From SZUA-265 sp965651905 (GTDB taxonomy: Bacteria > Myxococcota_A > Polyangia > Polyangiales > Polyangiaceae), in contig CBFGUG010000030.1 in NCBI GenBank assembly GCA_965651905.1, positions 20,787 to 84,786 of the forward strand: 64,000 bases of DNA, written 5' to 3'. The translations under genes and the position numbers were made by a program. This document shows positions 44,363 through 53,338 of this stretch, piece after piece. Each line of letters starts with the position of its first letter. Within the stretch, counting starts at the first letter, position 1. Under the pieces are notes generated by a model that was given only the letters and a program-made list of their open reading frames with translations, was not told the DNA's origin and did no database searches.

Positions 44363-46384
44363 ATGCAACACGCTCGGAAACCAATCTCGCTTCGGAACCT
44401 GATGATGATGAACTGGAAATCGTATTCTTCGCGCGCGGCGTTGTGGGCGCTGGCTGCCACGGGCGCCAGCATTGCCTGCTCTGGAGAAGAGCAGAAGCAG
44501 GGCGCAACGCAGCCCGCTGACTCGAGTGAGGTTGGCGGCTCGAGCGCGGGGTCGAGTTCGTCGGCGACCGCGACGACACCTGGAGCGAGTTCGTCGCCGT
44601 CCGCATCGACGTCGGCTGAAACCGACCCCGCGAACACGGCCCCTGTCGCGTCGGACGGCGAGGGTCCGACGGGTGAGACGAACGAACCGCCCGCACAGCC
44701 GAGCGCGTCGAACTCGGGCTCGATGGATCCACCCGACGATTCGAACACGGCTGAGCCCAACGACGGGGATCCCACGGACGGCGATCCTGCGGACGAGCAG
44801 ACACCCGAACCCGCCGTCGAGGAGTTGGGCTTTTCCGTGCCGAGCGGCACGTTCGAGGGCTCGCTGTCGGTGGACATCACGGGAGCAGCAGACGGCGTCG
44901 AGGTCCGTTACACGACGGACGGCACGCTGCCGACGGCAACTTCGACGCTCTACGACGGCACGGCGCTGAGTGTGGAGGAGACGACACAACTCCGAGCGCA
45001 AGGCTTCGACGAAAATGGTGCGGTCGATGATCCCGTCACGGCCATTTACATTCGACGCACCTTCGACTTCAGTTCCGACATCCCGCTCGTGATCATGGAG
45101 GCGTACGGCGCGGGCAAACCAACGACCGAGCCAGGTCCCGAGAAGGTGATCTTCCACGACTTGGCGTTCATGTTGTTCGAACCAGTCGACGGCACGGCGT
45201 CCATTTCGGCGACGCCCACCTGGGCAAGCCGTTCGGGTTATCACGTGCGCGGCCAATCTTCGGCGAACTTCGAGAAAACGCCGTACCGCATCGAGCTGTG
45301 GGGCGAAAACGACGACGACTTCGACCGACCGATGATCGGCATGCCCGCGGACTCCGATTGGGCGATGGTCGGTCCCTACACGGACAAGACGTTGATTCGA
45401 AATGCGTTCGCATATTCGCTCGGGGCAGCCATGGGACTTGCGGCGCCAGAGTTACGCTTTGCGGAGGTTTACATCAATCAAGACGCGGGCCCGCTCGAGG
45501 CGTCGGACTACGAGGGTGTCTACGCCGTCACCGAAACGATCAAGAACATGGGCGGTAGGCTCGACCTGAAACAGCTGCGACCAAACGACACGCTCGAATC
45601 GGACCTGTCTGGCGGCTACATCTTCAAGTTCGACATGGCCGCCCTACGTGAAGACGAAGGCGAAATCGCAATCCCATGCACTGGTGAAGAAGAAACCTGC
45701 TTCACCGACTTGGAGTTGACCGACCCCGTGGAGCCCAATGCAGAACAACTCGCGTGGATTCAAAACTACGTGCAGCAGGCACATGACGCGCTCATCGCCG
45801 ACCCGATCGGGGACTACGCGCAGTATCTCGACGTGGCGAGCTTCGTCGACTTGATCATCATCAACGAGCTGACCAAAGGCGGCGACAAGTACGTTCGTAG
45901 CGTTTACATGCACAAGGAACGTGATGGGTTAATCACGGCGGGCCCGGTCTGGGACTACAACTTCACCTTGGACAACTACGTGTCCGAACTCGAGGGCTGG
46001 CAGGTCGAGAGTGGTCGCGACAGCGGCAACAACTGGTTCAGAATCCTATTTTCCCAACCCGAGTTTCGCGCGCTGGCCGCAGCACGTTGGGCCGAGCTGA
46101 GGCAGGGACTGTTCTCTGACGCCGAGCTCGAGGCACGGGTGGACGAAGTTGCCGCGCCCTTGCTCAACGCGGGACCGCGCGACCTCGAACGCTGGCCCGT
46201 CGGGGAAGACGGTGGCTTCTTCGGGGGAGGACTGGGTGGCGGCGGCGGTGGTGCCGATCCCGAAGAGGAAGAAACCGCGCCCGAAGACGAAGAGCCCACC
46301 ACTTGGCAGGGCCAGGTCGACAGCATGAAAGCGTGGATGCGCGCGCGCACGGCTTGGCTCGACGCAGCGTACGCCGAGTTCTGA
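44363..46384 (+). CDS. CotH-kinase lipoprotein with chitobiase-like domain
   Basis: This 673-residue protein starts at ATG 44363 (AGGGG 7 bases upstream; ATG 44402 is the alternative). It has a lipoprotein signal (ASIAC), a Ser/Thr/Pro/Ala/Asp linker of about 110 residues, a CHB_HEX_C_1-type beta domain (about 155-230, YTTDGTLPTATSTLYDG) and a CotH domain from about 245, with SGYHVRGQSSANFEKTPYRIEL, DKTLIRNAFAYSLG, YEGVYAVTETIK and GPVWDYNFTLDNY. Bacterial CotH proteins are secreted kinases of spore-coat type or modify surface proteins in other bacteria. A Gly/Glu-rich stretch (about 620-640) precedes the end. Confidence 0.88.
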   Translation: MQHARKPISLRNLMMMNWKSYSSRAALWALAATGASIACSGEEQKQGATQPADSSEVGGSSAGSSSSATATTPGASSSPSASTSAETDPANTAPVASDGEGPTGETNEPPAQPSASNSGSMDPPDDSNTAEPNDGDPTDGDPADEQTPEPAVEELGFSVPSGTFEGSLSVDITGAADGVEVRYTTDGTLPTATSTLYDGTALSVEETTQLRAQGFDENGAVDDPVTAIYIRRTFDFSSDIPLVIMEAYGAGKPTTEPGPEKVIFHDLAFMLFEPVDGTASISATPTWASRSGYHVRGQSSANFEKTPYRIELWGENDDDFDRPMIGMPADSDWAMVGPYTDKTLIRNAFAYSLGAAMGLAAPELRFAEVYINQDAGPLEASDYEGVYAVTETIKNMGGRLDLKQLRPNDTLESDLSGGYIFKFDMAALREDEGEIAIPCTGEEETCFTDLELTDPVEPNAEQLAWIQNYVQQAHDALIADPIGDYAQYLDVASFVDLIIINELTKGGDKYVRSVYMHKERDGLITAGPVWDYNFTLDNYVSELEGWQVESGRDSGNNWFRILFSQPEFRALAAARWAELRQGLFSDAELEARVDEVAAPLLNAGPRDLERWPVGEDGGFFGGGLGGGGGGADPEEEETAPEDEEPTTWQGQVDSMKAWMRARTAWLDAAYAEF

Positions 46385-46499
46385 CCATCGACGATGCTCT
46401 CCACTGATGCCCTCAACTGATGCCCTCAACTGCGACGAGAGTATCAGCTGCGGCGCTGCGAGAGCTCCGAGCGACGTCGAGCAGTGTGGCGGAGTGAGC

Positions 46500-47168
46500 T
46501 CAGGACAGCAGCTTCGGCTCATCGCTGAGTAGCAGCGGCGAGCCATCGTCCGGCGACGTCAGGCTGAGGCTTGCTTCGGGTGACCCGGTCGCGTAACCGC
46601 GATAAGCGGTCGCTCGCGCGGTGAGTCGGCTCTTGCCGACAACCGTCACCTTTTCACCGGGTTCGATGATTCCTTCGTAGTAGCGCAGGGTCTTGTTGAA
46701 GATCCAGCCCTCGCTCGAGTTCCCCTTGCTGTTCAGGTACGCTTCCAAGTGCGGCGGGGCGTCGTTGAGAAACCCCGAGTTCAGAGTGCGGTCCTTGTCG
46801 AGGAGGGGGTTCGCATAGGTCATGTCGACCTCGGCTAGCCCTGTTTCATCGCGCACGGTGAAGTTGGTACCGCCGTGGTCGTTGACGATGGTCGTCCACG
46901 TCGTGTTGTTTCTTCCACTGGAGCGACGCTGCTGAACGCGCACTTGCCAGTAAGCACAGGGTCGGCCAGACAGCGGCGACAGAATGGGCTGAGCGACTTC
47001 GACAGTCCCTACCAGCCGCACCGTGCAGTCACCATTGGCGTGAGCGATGCGGGTGATGGGGAGTGCTTTGATCGCTCGCCGCAGCCTCTGGTCAGCGGAA
47101 AAATACCAAGCGACGAAGACGATTGCCGCAACGACGACGACGAACGCGGCGATTGCCCAGGGCGACAT
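46500..47168 (-). CDS. GIDE-domain-like membrane protein
   Basis: This 222-residue protein has an N-terminal transmembrane helix (about 5-24) and a soluble beta-rich domain with GTVEVAQPILSPLSGRPCAYWQ and NFTVRDETGLAEVDM, as in GIDE domains (the transmembrane-linked part of MUL1-like proteins, found in bacteria without RING). Residues 165-180 (YYEGIIEPGEKVTVVG) match the late conserved part. Bacterial members are usually membrane proteins of unknown role. No RING or other added domain is present. Confidence 0.7.
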   Translation of the reverse strand: MSPWAIAAFVVVVAAIVFVAWYFSADQRLRRAIKALPITRIAHANGDCTVRLVGTVEVAQPILSPLSGRPCAYWQVRVQQRRSSGRNNTTWTTIVNDHGGTNFTVRDETGLAEVDMTYANPLLDKDRTLNSGFLNDAPPHLEAYLNSKGNSSEGWIFNKTLRYYEGIIEPGEKVTVVGKSRLTARATAYRGYATGSPEASLSLTSPDDGSPLLLSDEPKLLS

Positions 47169-47272
47169 CGTCGCGAAGAATAACTGCCGCGTGGCCTAGC
47201 GCCAAGTGACATCAGGCGCTGCGTCCCAGTCGCTGTCAGTCGCGGATGCGCCGAGCCGCTACGAAACTGCGC

Positions 47273-47333
47273 CAGTGACGCAGCTGCAGTGACGCAGCTG
47301 CAGTGACGCGGCTGCAGTGACGCAGCTGCAGTG
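47273..47333. repeat. Four tandem 14-bp units plus a partial
   Basis: CAGTGACGCAGCTG recurs at 47273, 47287, 47301 (one base changed) and 47315, with CAGTG at 47329. The unit contains the palindrome CAGCTG. The array lies in the intergenic region upstream of the GIDE-like gene (47168, minus strand) and beyond the stop of the next gene. Confidence 0.92.
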
Positions 47334-47410
47334 TGCTCGTGCTCACTCAGCTAGCTGTCATACGAGTTCGCTCATCTCGAGCGATCTCTGCAACGATACT
47401 CGAGCGCGAC

Positions 47411-48901
47411 TCAATCGGAATTGCACGGCAGGAGTTGTGTGACGTACCACGGCGCGGGTGAGCAGCGGCTGCAGCGCAACACCAAGTACCACGTGCCCGC
47501 GTTGCTGATGCCTTGGAAAGGCAGTCCGTCGGTGTCGACGAGATCAGCGAGGTTGAACGACTCTCCTGTAACCACGTCACCGTCCGCTCGATAGTCGGCG
47601 AGCTGTTCGAGTTCGACGAAGCGAGGTTCGAGTTCTTCAGGAGACAGCGGCACGCGCACCACGCTCACTTGATCGATGGATCGGACCCTCCAGGAGCCAC
47701 CCTTGGCCGTGGTCTCCATTTGCGACCAATCGATCTCGATGTTGGGCACCGCGGTGGGAACGCTCGTGGGAAGGAGCGACGTCAGATCGGCGCGCGCCGT
47801 GACCTGCGCCGAGCTTTCGTCTATGTGCACGCTCGTGTTGCTGGAGTTGGCATCGAGATGAAAGACCTGGACCGCTTTGACCCCTTGCCCCAGCACACCG
47901 CCCGTTTGCGCCATCACCGTATACGTGTATTGGTCGGGCGGAAACAGCTCGGGATCGAAGCGGTACATCAGCTCTTCACGAGGCAGTTCACCACCGCCAG
48001 CCACCTGAAAGTCGTCGAAGCTGGCCGTCGTCATTTGGTTCTCGGTGTAGACGGCAATTGCCGCTGCGGCGTAACGCGCCGAGAGCTCCTCCGCCATGAG
48101 CTTCTGAACCAACTCGTCCAAGGTGAGTTCCCAGACGATCAACGAGACCGCGTCGATGTCGGCAAGCGGATCCACCGAATGCCCCAAGAAGTCGCGATCA
48201 AGCATCGACCAGTCGAAGAACAAGTCTGAGTTCGGTGCCACGACGAGATGGCTGACGTCCCACTCCACGTCGAGGTTGAAGTTGTGGTCGGTGTGAGCAA
48301 GCAGCAGCACACTTCCGTCGGGTTGCGTCGAGAGCGAGCTACAGCTCTGCTGCGGCGGGTTGGGCACCCCCGCTTCGAGAGGAGCTGGTTGCGTGCTGCT
48401 TCCTGATGAGGGCCCGGACGCTCCGCCGTCCCGAGTGGGCACGTCGTTGGTTGCATTCTCGTGCCCCGTTCCTGCATCAGCGCCGAGCGACGTCTCAGTG
48501 ATGGGTGACGTTGATGGGTCTGCGTCTGCCAGCTCCTGATCTGCCAACCCCTGATCTACCAGCTCCTGATCTGCCAACCCCTGCGCTGCTGACTCGTCAC
48601 TCACTTCCGCCTCCGCGGAGTCTTGCCCCGACGTCGAATTCGTCGCTGAGTCGTCCTGCGCTTCGCTCGTGGGTTTCGCCACGCTCGCGTCTTGCGTGTC
48701 ACTGTTTTCCCGGGGTTGCTGCTCGTCCGCGATCACGCCGACGGATGCGTCACCGTCCGTCACTCGTGTGGTGTTGACGCGATTGCTTTCGTCGTCCGAC
48801 GCGCAGCCGACGACACAAGCCACGCAGCCCCCCAACACCCAGACTTCACACCCTCTCACTCGCGTAGAATTTCGCGGACGCGAAGAAGATACAAGCCCCA
48901 T
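47411..48901 (-). CDS. Acidic-linker lipoprotein of unknown function
   Basis: This 496-residue protein starts at ATG 48901; a longer frame would begin inside the terminator at 48920-48949. The signal region is Cys/Val/Gly-rich with lipobox VVGC. A Ser/Asp/Ala/Glu linker of about 150 residues follows and includes an approximate ADQEL/VDQGL repeat (30-bp DNA unit, 48530-48589). The domain from about 180 has SLIVWELTLDELVQKLMAEELSARY and EIDWSQMETTAKGGSWRVRS, and it ends CSRCSPAPWYVTQLLPC. No family was recognised. Confidence 0.65.
   Translation of the reverse strand: MGLVSSSRPRNSTRVRGCEVWVLGGCVACVVGCASDDESNRVNTTRVTDGDASVGVIADEQQPRENSDTQDASVAKPTSEAQDDSATNSTSGQDSAEAEVSDESAAQGLADQELVDQGLADQELADADPSTSPITETSLGADAGTGHENATNDVPTRDGGASGPSSGSSTQPAPLEAGVPNPPQQSCSSLSTQPDGSVLLLAHTDHNFNLDVEWDVSHLVVAPNSDLFFDWSMLDRDFLGHSVDPLADIDAVSLIVWELTLDELVQKLMAEELSARYAAAAIAVYTENQMTTASFDDFQVAGGGELPREELMYRFDPELFPPDQYTYTVMAQTGGVLGQGVKAVQVFHLDANSSNTSVHIDESSAQVTARADLTSLLPTSVPTAVPNIEIDWSQMETTAKGGSWRVRSIDQVSVVRVPLSPEELEPRFVELEQLADYRADGDVVTGESFNLADLVDTDGLPFQGISNAGTWYLVLRCSRCSPAPWYVTQLLPCNSD
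48530..48589. repeat. Two 30-bp direct repeats in the linker of the lipoprotein gene
   Basis: The 30-bp unit beginning CAGCTCCTGATCTGCCAACC is present twice in tandem (48530-48559 and 48560-48589), with small differences at the 3' end. On the coding strand it gives LADQELVDQG-type decapeptides. It is in frame. Confidence 0.85.
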
Positions 48902-48919
48902 CCACCTCCACGACGAGAA

Positions 48920-48949
48920 AAAGGCCAGCCCCAACTCGGACTGGCCTTT
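48920..48949 (-). terminator. Rho-independent terminator after the PEBP lipoprotein
   Basis: AAAGGCCAG (48920-48928) and CTGGCCTTT (48941-48949) form a 9-bp stem with a 12-nt loop. On the minus strand, transcription from 50080 reaches it and the stem is followed by a T run (TTTTT). It lies between the PEBP gene's stop at 48998 and the start of the next gene at 48901. Confidence 0.85.
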
Positions 48950-48997
48950 CTCATCATCGAGTCACGCGACCCAGTCACGCGACCCAGTCACGCGCCG

Positions 48998-50080
48998 TCA
49001 ATTCATCGACGCCGAAGACGTGCACGAAAGCTCCACGCTGGCCAACGCGGCCTCCTCTAGGGTCTGGATGAACTGCGCGTTGACCATGTTGCCCAGCTCG
49101 ATCGTCGCTTCAGGTAGCGCGTACAGAGTGAACACGTACGTGTGGGGCAGGGGCGGCGCGTCGCCTCCCATCGGACCAAGCGTCGGGCACGGCCCCAGGT
49201 AACCGTTGTTGACCACGTTGGCCGCCATGATCTCGGGAGCGCTCGCCAAGTCGATGGGTAGCGACGTCACGTCCGCAGGCAGGTTCCAGAACGCCGAGTG
49301 ATACCCATTCTGGTCACCATAGTCGACGAGGCTCTTGTCGATCATCACCATTGCGTAACTCATCGTGCCTTCGGGCGCGCCCGACCACGAGAACGACGGC
49401 GACGGCGCTCCAAAGAAGTCACCCGATGCACAGGTGTAGGGATCCGGCAGGTTCTCGCCGTCCATGAACTCCGCGCTGGTGAACGTAAACTCACCGCCCC
49501 CCATGTCCATGCCGCCCATGCCGCCCATGCCCATGTCGTCGGTCGCCATGTCGTCCATGGCCATGTCGTCCGTCATCATGTCGTCGGTGGCCGCGTCATC
49601 CGTCATCGTGTCGTCGGTGGCTGCGCCACCTGCACCAGTTGCCCCACCTGTACCAGTTGCGCCACCCGCACCAGTTCCGCCGCCCGCACCAGTGCCACCA
49701 CCTGCACCAGTTCCGCCGCCCGCGCCAGTGCCGCCACCCGCGCCTGCGCCACTTCCGCCACCTGCGCCAGAGCCGCCGCCCGCACCTGCGCCAGAGCCGC
49801 CGCCCGCGCCGTCACTCGGCGTCGTGCCCGTGGGGCTCGACCCCGTACCTGTGCCAGTCCCCGTGCCCGTGGTGGTCCCCGAGGGATCGGTAGTCGACCC
49901 GCCCGTAGAACTCGTGCCCGTGCCGGTCCCAGTACCCGTACCTGTGCTGCTCGTCGTGCTGGACGAGCTCGTGAGGCCGTCAGTCGAATCGCCTTCACCG
50001 CTGTCTTCTTCGCCGCAGGCAACCGCGAAAGAGACGCCCAAGGCGAGTGAGATGAATATTGGGGTGTATCGTACGGACAT
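48998..50080 (-). CDS. PEBP-family (YbhB/YbcL-like) lipoprotein with Gly/Thr/Ala repeat linker
   Basis: This 360-residue protein starts at ATG 50080 (GGAG 7 bases upstream; MSVRYTP) with lipobox AVAC. About 150 residues of Ser/Thr/Gly, then AGAGGG/TGAGG repeats and Met/Asp-rich sequence follow. From about 205 it is a PEBP domain: FTFTSAEFMDGENLPDPYTC, SPSFSWSGAPEGTMSYAMVMID, the GYHSAFWNLPADVTSLP segment (the family ligand-pocket HxxxWNIP) and PPLPHTYVFTLYAL. PEBP proteins bind small ligands or phospholipids. A surface lipoprotein form with this linker is uncommon. Confidence 0.87.
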   Translation of the reverse strand: MSVRYTPIFISLALGVSFAVACGEEDSGEGDSTDGLTSSSSTTSSTGTGTGTGTGTSSTGGSTTDPSGTTTGTGTGTGTGSSPTGTTPSDGAGGGSGAGAGGGSGAGGGSGAGAGGGTGAGGGTGAGGGTGAGGGTGAGGATGTGGATGAGGAATDDTMTDDAATDDMMTDDMAMDDMATDDMGMGGMGGMDMGGGEFTFTSAEFMDGENLPDPYTCASGDFFGAPSPSFSWSGAPEGTMSYAMVMIDKSLVDYGDQNGYHSAFWNLPADVTSLPIDLASAPEIMAANVVNNGYLGPCPTLGPMGGDAPPLPHTYVFTLYALPEATIELGNMVNAQFIQTLEEAALASVELSCTSSASMN

Positions 50081-50550
50081 AGTGATGCTCCGGGGTATGG
50101 GCCGAGAGGTGAGCCAGCTCGAGGTGGCTGCTGCGACGTCGCGCGGGCGCGGCCAAATCGGGCGCAAAACCTACCAGTCGCCGAGGTGGGACGACACGTA
50201 CATCCACATTCAACCGACCAGCTCGTTCCCGCTGCAAACCCGAACTTTCCCAAATACAACGAGCGAAAACCGGGAACTACACGCGATCAGCTGTAAATCG
50301 GTGGCACCTCGAGCCAGCGCGAAGCCGACGATCAACGCGCCCACTACAAGATATGAGAACGTCGATACAAAGTGCCGCCAGCATTCTTGAGCACGCTCGG
50401 AATGCTGTTTTGAAGGGGCGCTACCGTCACAAGGTCTCCGCGCCCCATTCGCTCAGATCCGTCACTGCAGCCCCCTCGCCTGAACGCAGGCGACCAAGGT
50501 CGCCAGTTTCTCGGCCCCGTCAGCCGATGCCTCGACAGAAAGCTGAGTCC

Positions 50551-50569
50551 GCTGAACGGACCGTTCAGC
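50551..50569. promoter_or_regulatory. Perfect 9-1-9 palindrome, TetR-operator-like
   Basis: GCTGAACGG and CCGTTCAGC are exact complements around one base; the core GAACGG-A-CCGTTC has the symmetry and length of TetR-family operators. AGCTGA precedes it at 50541 and TCAGCT closes it, so the symmetry extends outward. No TetR gene lies in the window. Confidence 0.45.
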
Positions 50570-50955
50570 TAGCGCCGTCGACACCCCTCATGTCCCGCTG
50601 GTTTCCCTAACGCCCGCACGTGTTCATTCGTAGCAGTGAGCCGAAAGGCTGTCGCTCCCCCGAGCCTGAGGCGAGGAGAGCGTTCACCCTTTGGACGTCG
50701 TCGGCGTGCGGGGTCAGTCAGGTTGGACACCACGGCGGACTCGCGAACGCCCAACGGCCTCGGCGACCCCTGGAGTCTGGCGTTGAGCCTCGAGCTCGCC
50801 GCGCTGAGCAACCGTCGTCCTGGAGTGTCGAGTGGCCACGGTGGATCAGTGAAGTTGATCTACGCGGAGCAACAGCGTCGCGCGACGCTCCGTCGGCCGA
50901 AGTGAGTGCAATGTTCAGCGTAGACTGAAGGGTGAGGCTCGTAGGCGACAAATTC

Positions 50956-50967
50956 GGAACCGGTTCC
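50956..50967. promoter_or_regulatory. Palindrome GGAACCGGTTCC upstream of the CE6 lipoprotein
   Basis: A 12-bp perfect palindrome 53 bases ahead of the start codon at 51021. It is well placed for an operator, but a 12-bp palindrome in GC-rich DNA may be chance. Confidence 0.3.
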
Positions 50968-51020
50968 AGATTTTGGCCGTTGCGCGGCACCTGGGCTTTC
51001 GTCAAGCTCCGCCCAACGTC

Positions 51021-52385
51021 ATGCCAGCAACGAAACACCTCGCTATTCCATCGTTCACCTTGCTCTCGTGGAGCGTCACACTGTTGGTGCCAACGCTACT
51101 TTCGGCGTGCGGAGAGGACGCCGCGTCGGACCCGACGCCAGGTCGAGGCACGGTAAGCGCGATGGGCGTTCCCTCGTCGATGGGGGAGCAAACGATGGGC
51201 GCCGACACGATGGGCGCGGGAGTTGGTGGTGCAATGGTCGGCGCGAGCGGGATGACGACGACGGCCTCGACCAGCACGGAGACGCCAGGCACCAGTGGGA
51301 CGACCACTACTGCGACCACGGGCTCGACAGCGCCGACGACCAGCCCGTCTGGCACCGCCAGTTCGAGCGGTGCGGGTTCTGGGTCAACGGACGGCTCCGA
51401 GACGGACGTCGCCACACCGAACATGGACAGCAACTCCGCGACGGGTAGCGACACGACTTCTGACGACGGCATGCCAGCTGACGATTCTGGCGATGGACCA
51501 ATGGCGGACGACATCGCGTCCGACGATGAGGTGACCGCCGATGATACGTCAGCGTCGATGGACGACATGATGACGACCGACGACATGATGAGCATGGACG
51601 ACACTGCGCTCGACGACGCCATGATGGTCGACGATGTGACGACCGACGACATGATCGCGGATGATGCCTCGTCGAGCGACGAGCCAGTGGTCGACGAGGG
51701 GCCGGTTTTTCACATCTTCATGTTGATGGGGCAGTCGAACATGGTGGGGGAAGCCACCGCGCAGCAGTCAGACATGAACGACGATGATCGACTCAAGACG
51801 CTCGGCGGCTGCAACAAGCCGCCAATGCAATGGAGCACGGCCAATCCACCGCTGCACGACTGCAACCCGAACCCCATCGGCCCTGGTGACTGGTTCGGCA
51901 AGACGATGCTGACGAAGCTGCCCGAGGGCCACACCATCGGCCTCGTGCCAACCGCCGTCCGCGGTGAATCGATCAACACGTTCATCTCAGGTGGCCGTCA
52001 CCATCAGAGCATCTTGGACAAGATCGACTACGCCAAGAACTCCGAGAACGCGCGCTTCGCTGGTATCATCTTCCACCAGGGAGAGACGGACACGGGTCAA
52101 GACTGGTGGGTCGAGCGGGTCGTTCAACTGTACGATGAGGTCAAAGCGGCTTTTGGCGTCGACTACGACGTTCCCTTCATTGCGGGCGAGTTGCCTGCGG
52201 ATCCGGGCAGCTGCTGCTCGAGCCACAATCCGCTCGTCCACCAACTACCTGACGCGCTTCCCATGGGTTACGTGGTCTCGCAGGAAGGAACTAGCCGCGT
52301 CGACCAGTACCACTTCGATCACGATTCGGTCGTGTTGATGGGAACTCGCTACGGCGAAACCATGTTGGACGCGCTCGGCTGGTAG
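51021..52385 (+). CDS. CE6-like (sialate O-acetylesterase-fold) lipoprotein
   Basis: This 454-residue protein (start ATG 51021; lipobox LLSAC) has about 200 residues of Thr/Ser/Gly/Asp/Met linker, then an SGNH-type CE6/SASA domain from about 230: HIFMLMGQSNMVG (GQSN nucleophile block), FHQGETD, GGRHHQS and the closing DQYHFDHDSVVLMGTRYGE, which holds the catalytic Asp and His. CE6 enzymes deacetylate xylan or other glycans. It would act at the cell surface. Its neighbour at 56168-58126 is a GH30-like glycosidase, which fits joint action on plant-type polysaccharides, but they are separate units. Confidence 0.85.
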   Translation: MPATKHLAIPSFTLLSWSVTLLVPTLLSACGEDAASDPTPGRGTVSAMGVPSSMGEQTMGADTMGAGVGGAMVGASGMTTTASTSTETPGTSGTTTTATTGSTAPTTSPSGTASSSGAGSGSTDGSETDVATPNMDSNSATGSDTTSDDGMPADDSGDGPMADDIASDDEVTADDTSASMDDMMTTDDMMSMDDTALDDAMMVDDVTTDDMIADDASSSDEPVVDEGPVFHIFMLMGQSNMVGEATAQQSDMNDDDRLKTLGGCNKPPMQWSTANPPLHDCNPNPIGPGDWFGKTMLTKLPEGHTIGLVPTAVRGESINTFISGGRHHQSILDKIDYAKNSENARFAGIIFHQGETDTGQDWWVERVVQLYDEVKAAFGVDYDVPFIAGELPADPGSCCSSHNPLVHQLPDALPMGYVVSQEGTSRVDQYHFDHDSVVLMGTRYGETMLDALGW

Positions 52386-52574
52386 GAGCACGAGTGACGC
52401 TAGCGAGCCATCTCGCTGGGGTTCTGCCACTAGTCGACCTGGCCAAGACTCGATCGCTCGGCGGGGAGTCGAGTTCGACTCACCCATGACGCGCGGCGTT
52501 ACGCTGTCGCCAGCCCTTGCCTGTGTCGCTGCATGGCGTAGACTCACGTCTTCAGTTGTCGGGGAGGAGACGAC

Positions 52575-53246
52575 ATGGCGTTCGGTTCTTTTAGGTCGAG
52601 TCAGTCCAGTGTAACAGCTCTACGCGGAACTTCAGGTCAAAGGCGTGATGGGTTAGAGGTGAACACGCGAATCGCGGACCTCACTTCCCACTGTGATCTG
52701 GCTCAGCGGCTTCAGGGGATCCCCTCATCGGCCAGGGTTCGAGGCTTGTACTTTCGCAGCATCTTGCAGGTGCTACGTGAAGCAGGGCGAGCCGACGAGT
52801 TCGAGCAGTTGTTCGGTACGCGTGAATACGTTGCACTCAGGTGGTACCCGGCGACGGACTTCTTGACCAGGCTGGCGGTGGGCGGCGCGTTGCTCGAATC
52901 GCCTGAGCGTGTGCATCAGGGGATGTATCGGATTGGCAAGCGTCATGCGTACGCCTTTTGCGAGAGTCTACTCGGTCAGCTGATGATTCGGCAGCTCGCC
53001 AACGACCCACACCGACTCCTTCGACAAGGGCGCGCTGCACGTAACCAGAGCCTGACCTTCGGTCGTTGGACGTTCGAGAATACCGGATCACGGTCAGCTG
53101 TCGTCAGCATGTGTGGTGAGTACGTCTGGATCGAGTCCAACCTCGTCGGCGCCGCGGTCGGAACGTTCGAAGCGATTGGGGCGACGGTAGACGTGACGTG
53201 TGAGATCGAGCGCCCCTTCGAGGGCAAACATCACCTCTCTTGGTGA
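52575..53246 (+). CDS. TIGR02265/DUF2378 protein (Myxococcus paralogue family)
   Basis: This 223-residue cytoplasmic protein has a strong ribosome site (GGAGGAGA, 4 bases before ATG). The family pattern is visible: a helical N-terminus (SSARVRGLYFRSILQVLREAG), WYPATDFLTRLAVGGALLE, YRIGKRHAYAFCESLLGQ and the C-terminal beta part ending in IERPFEGKHHLSW. DUF2378 is a multi-copy family in Myxococcota with unknown role. A terminator follows directly at 53267-53294. Confidence 0.85.
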   Translation: MAFGSFRSSQSSVTALRGTSGQRRDGLEVNTRIADLTSHCDLAQRLQGIPSSARVRGLYFRSILQVLREAGRADEFEQLFGTREYVALRWYPATDFLTRLAVGGALLESPERVHQGMYRIGKRHAYAFCESLLGQLMIRQLANDPHRLLRQGRAARNQSLTFGRWTFENTGSRSAVVSMCGEYVWIESNLVGAAVGTFEAIGATVDVTCEIERPFEGKHHLSW

Positions 53247-53266
53247 GCGACCGATGACGAAAGCGC

Positions 53267-53294
53267 AAACGCCGACCCAAGTGGGTCGGCGTTT
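53267..53294. terminator. 12-bp hairpin terminator between convergent genes
   Basis: AAACGCCGACCC (53267-53278) and GGGTCGGCGTTT (53283-53294) pair exactly around a 4-nt loop, with A-tract and T-tract at the two ends. It lies between the DUF2378 gene and the acidic lipoprotein (stop at 53339), so it can stop transcription from both sides. Confidence 0.85.
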
Positions 53295-53338
53295 ACTCTT
53301 CGGATCTAACAGCTCAGATGAGCTGCGCCTGGACTACG

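Larger units (their letters stand above)
50081..51020. other. 940-bp intergenic region with operator-like palindromes
   Basis: This is the longest gene-poor stretch in the window. No protein-like frame was found. Two clear palindromes lie in it: GCTGAACGG-A-CCGTTCAGC at 50551-50569 (TetR-operator-like) and GGAACCGGTTCC at 50956-50967, close to the next gene. The region may be a decayed gene plus a promoter for the CE6 lipoprotein. Confidence 0.45.

Noticed and set aside
43638..44402. Ser-rich plus-strand frame overlapping the start of the Asp-rich lipoprotein
   Set aside because: It consists of the reverse of the GAC/GAT repeats and then Arg-rich sequence; no signal or domain.
49464..50390. 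Pro/Val/Ala-rich plus-strand frame opposite the PEBP lipoprotein linker
   Set aside because: It reads the complement of GCC/ACC repeats that code the Gly/Thr linker on the minus strand; PEBP domain on the minus strand is conserved, so this is a shadow.
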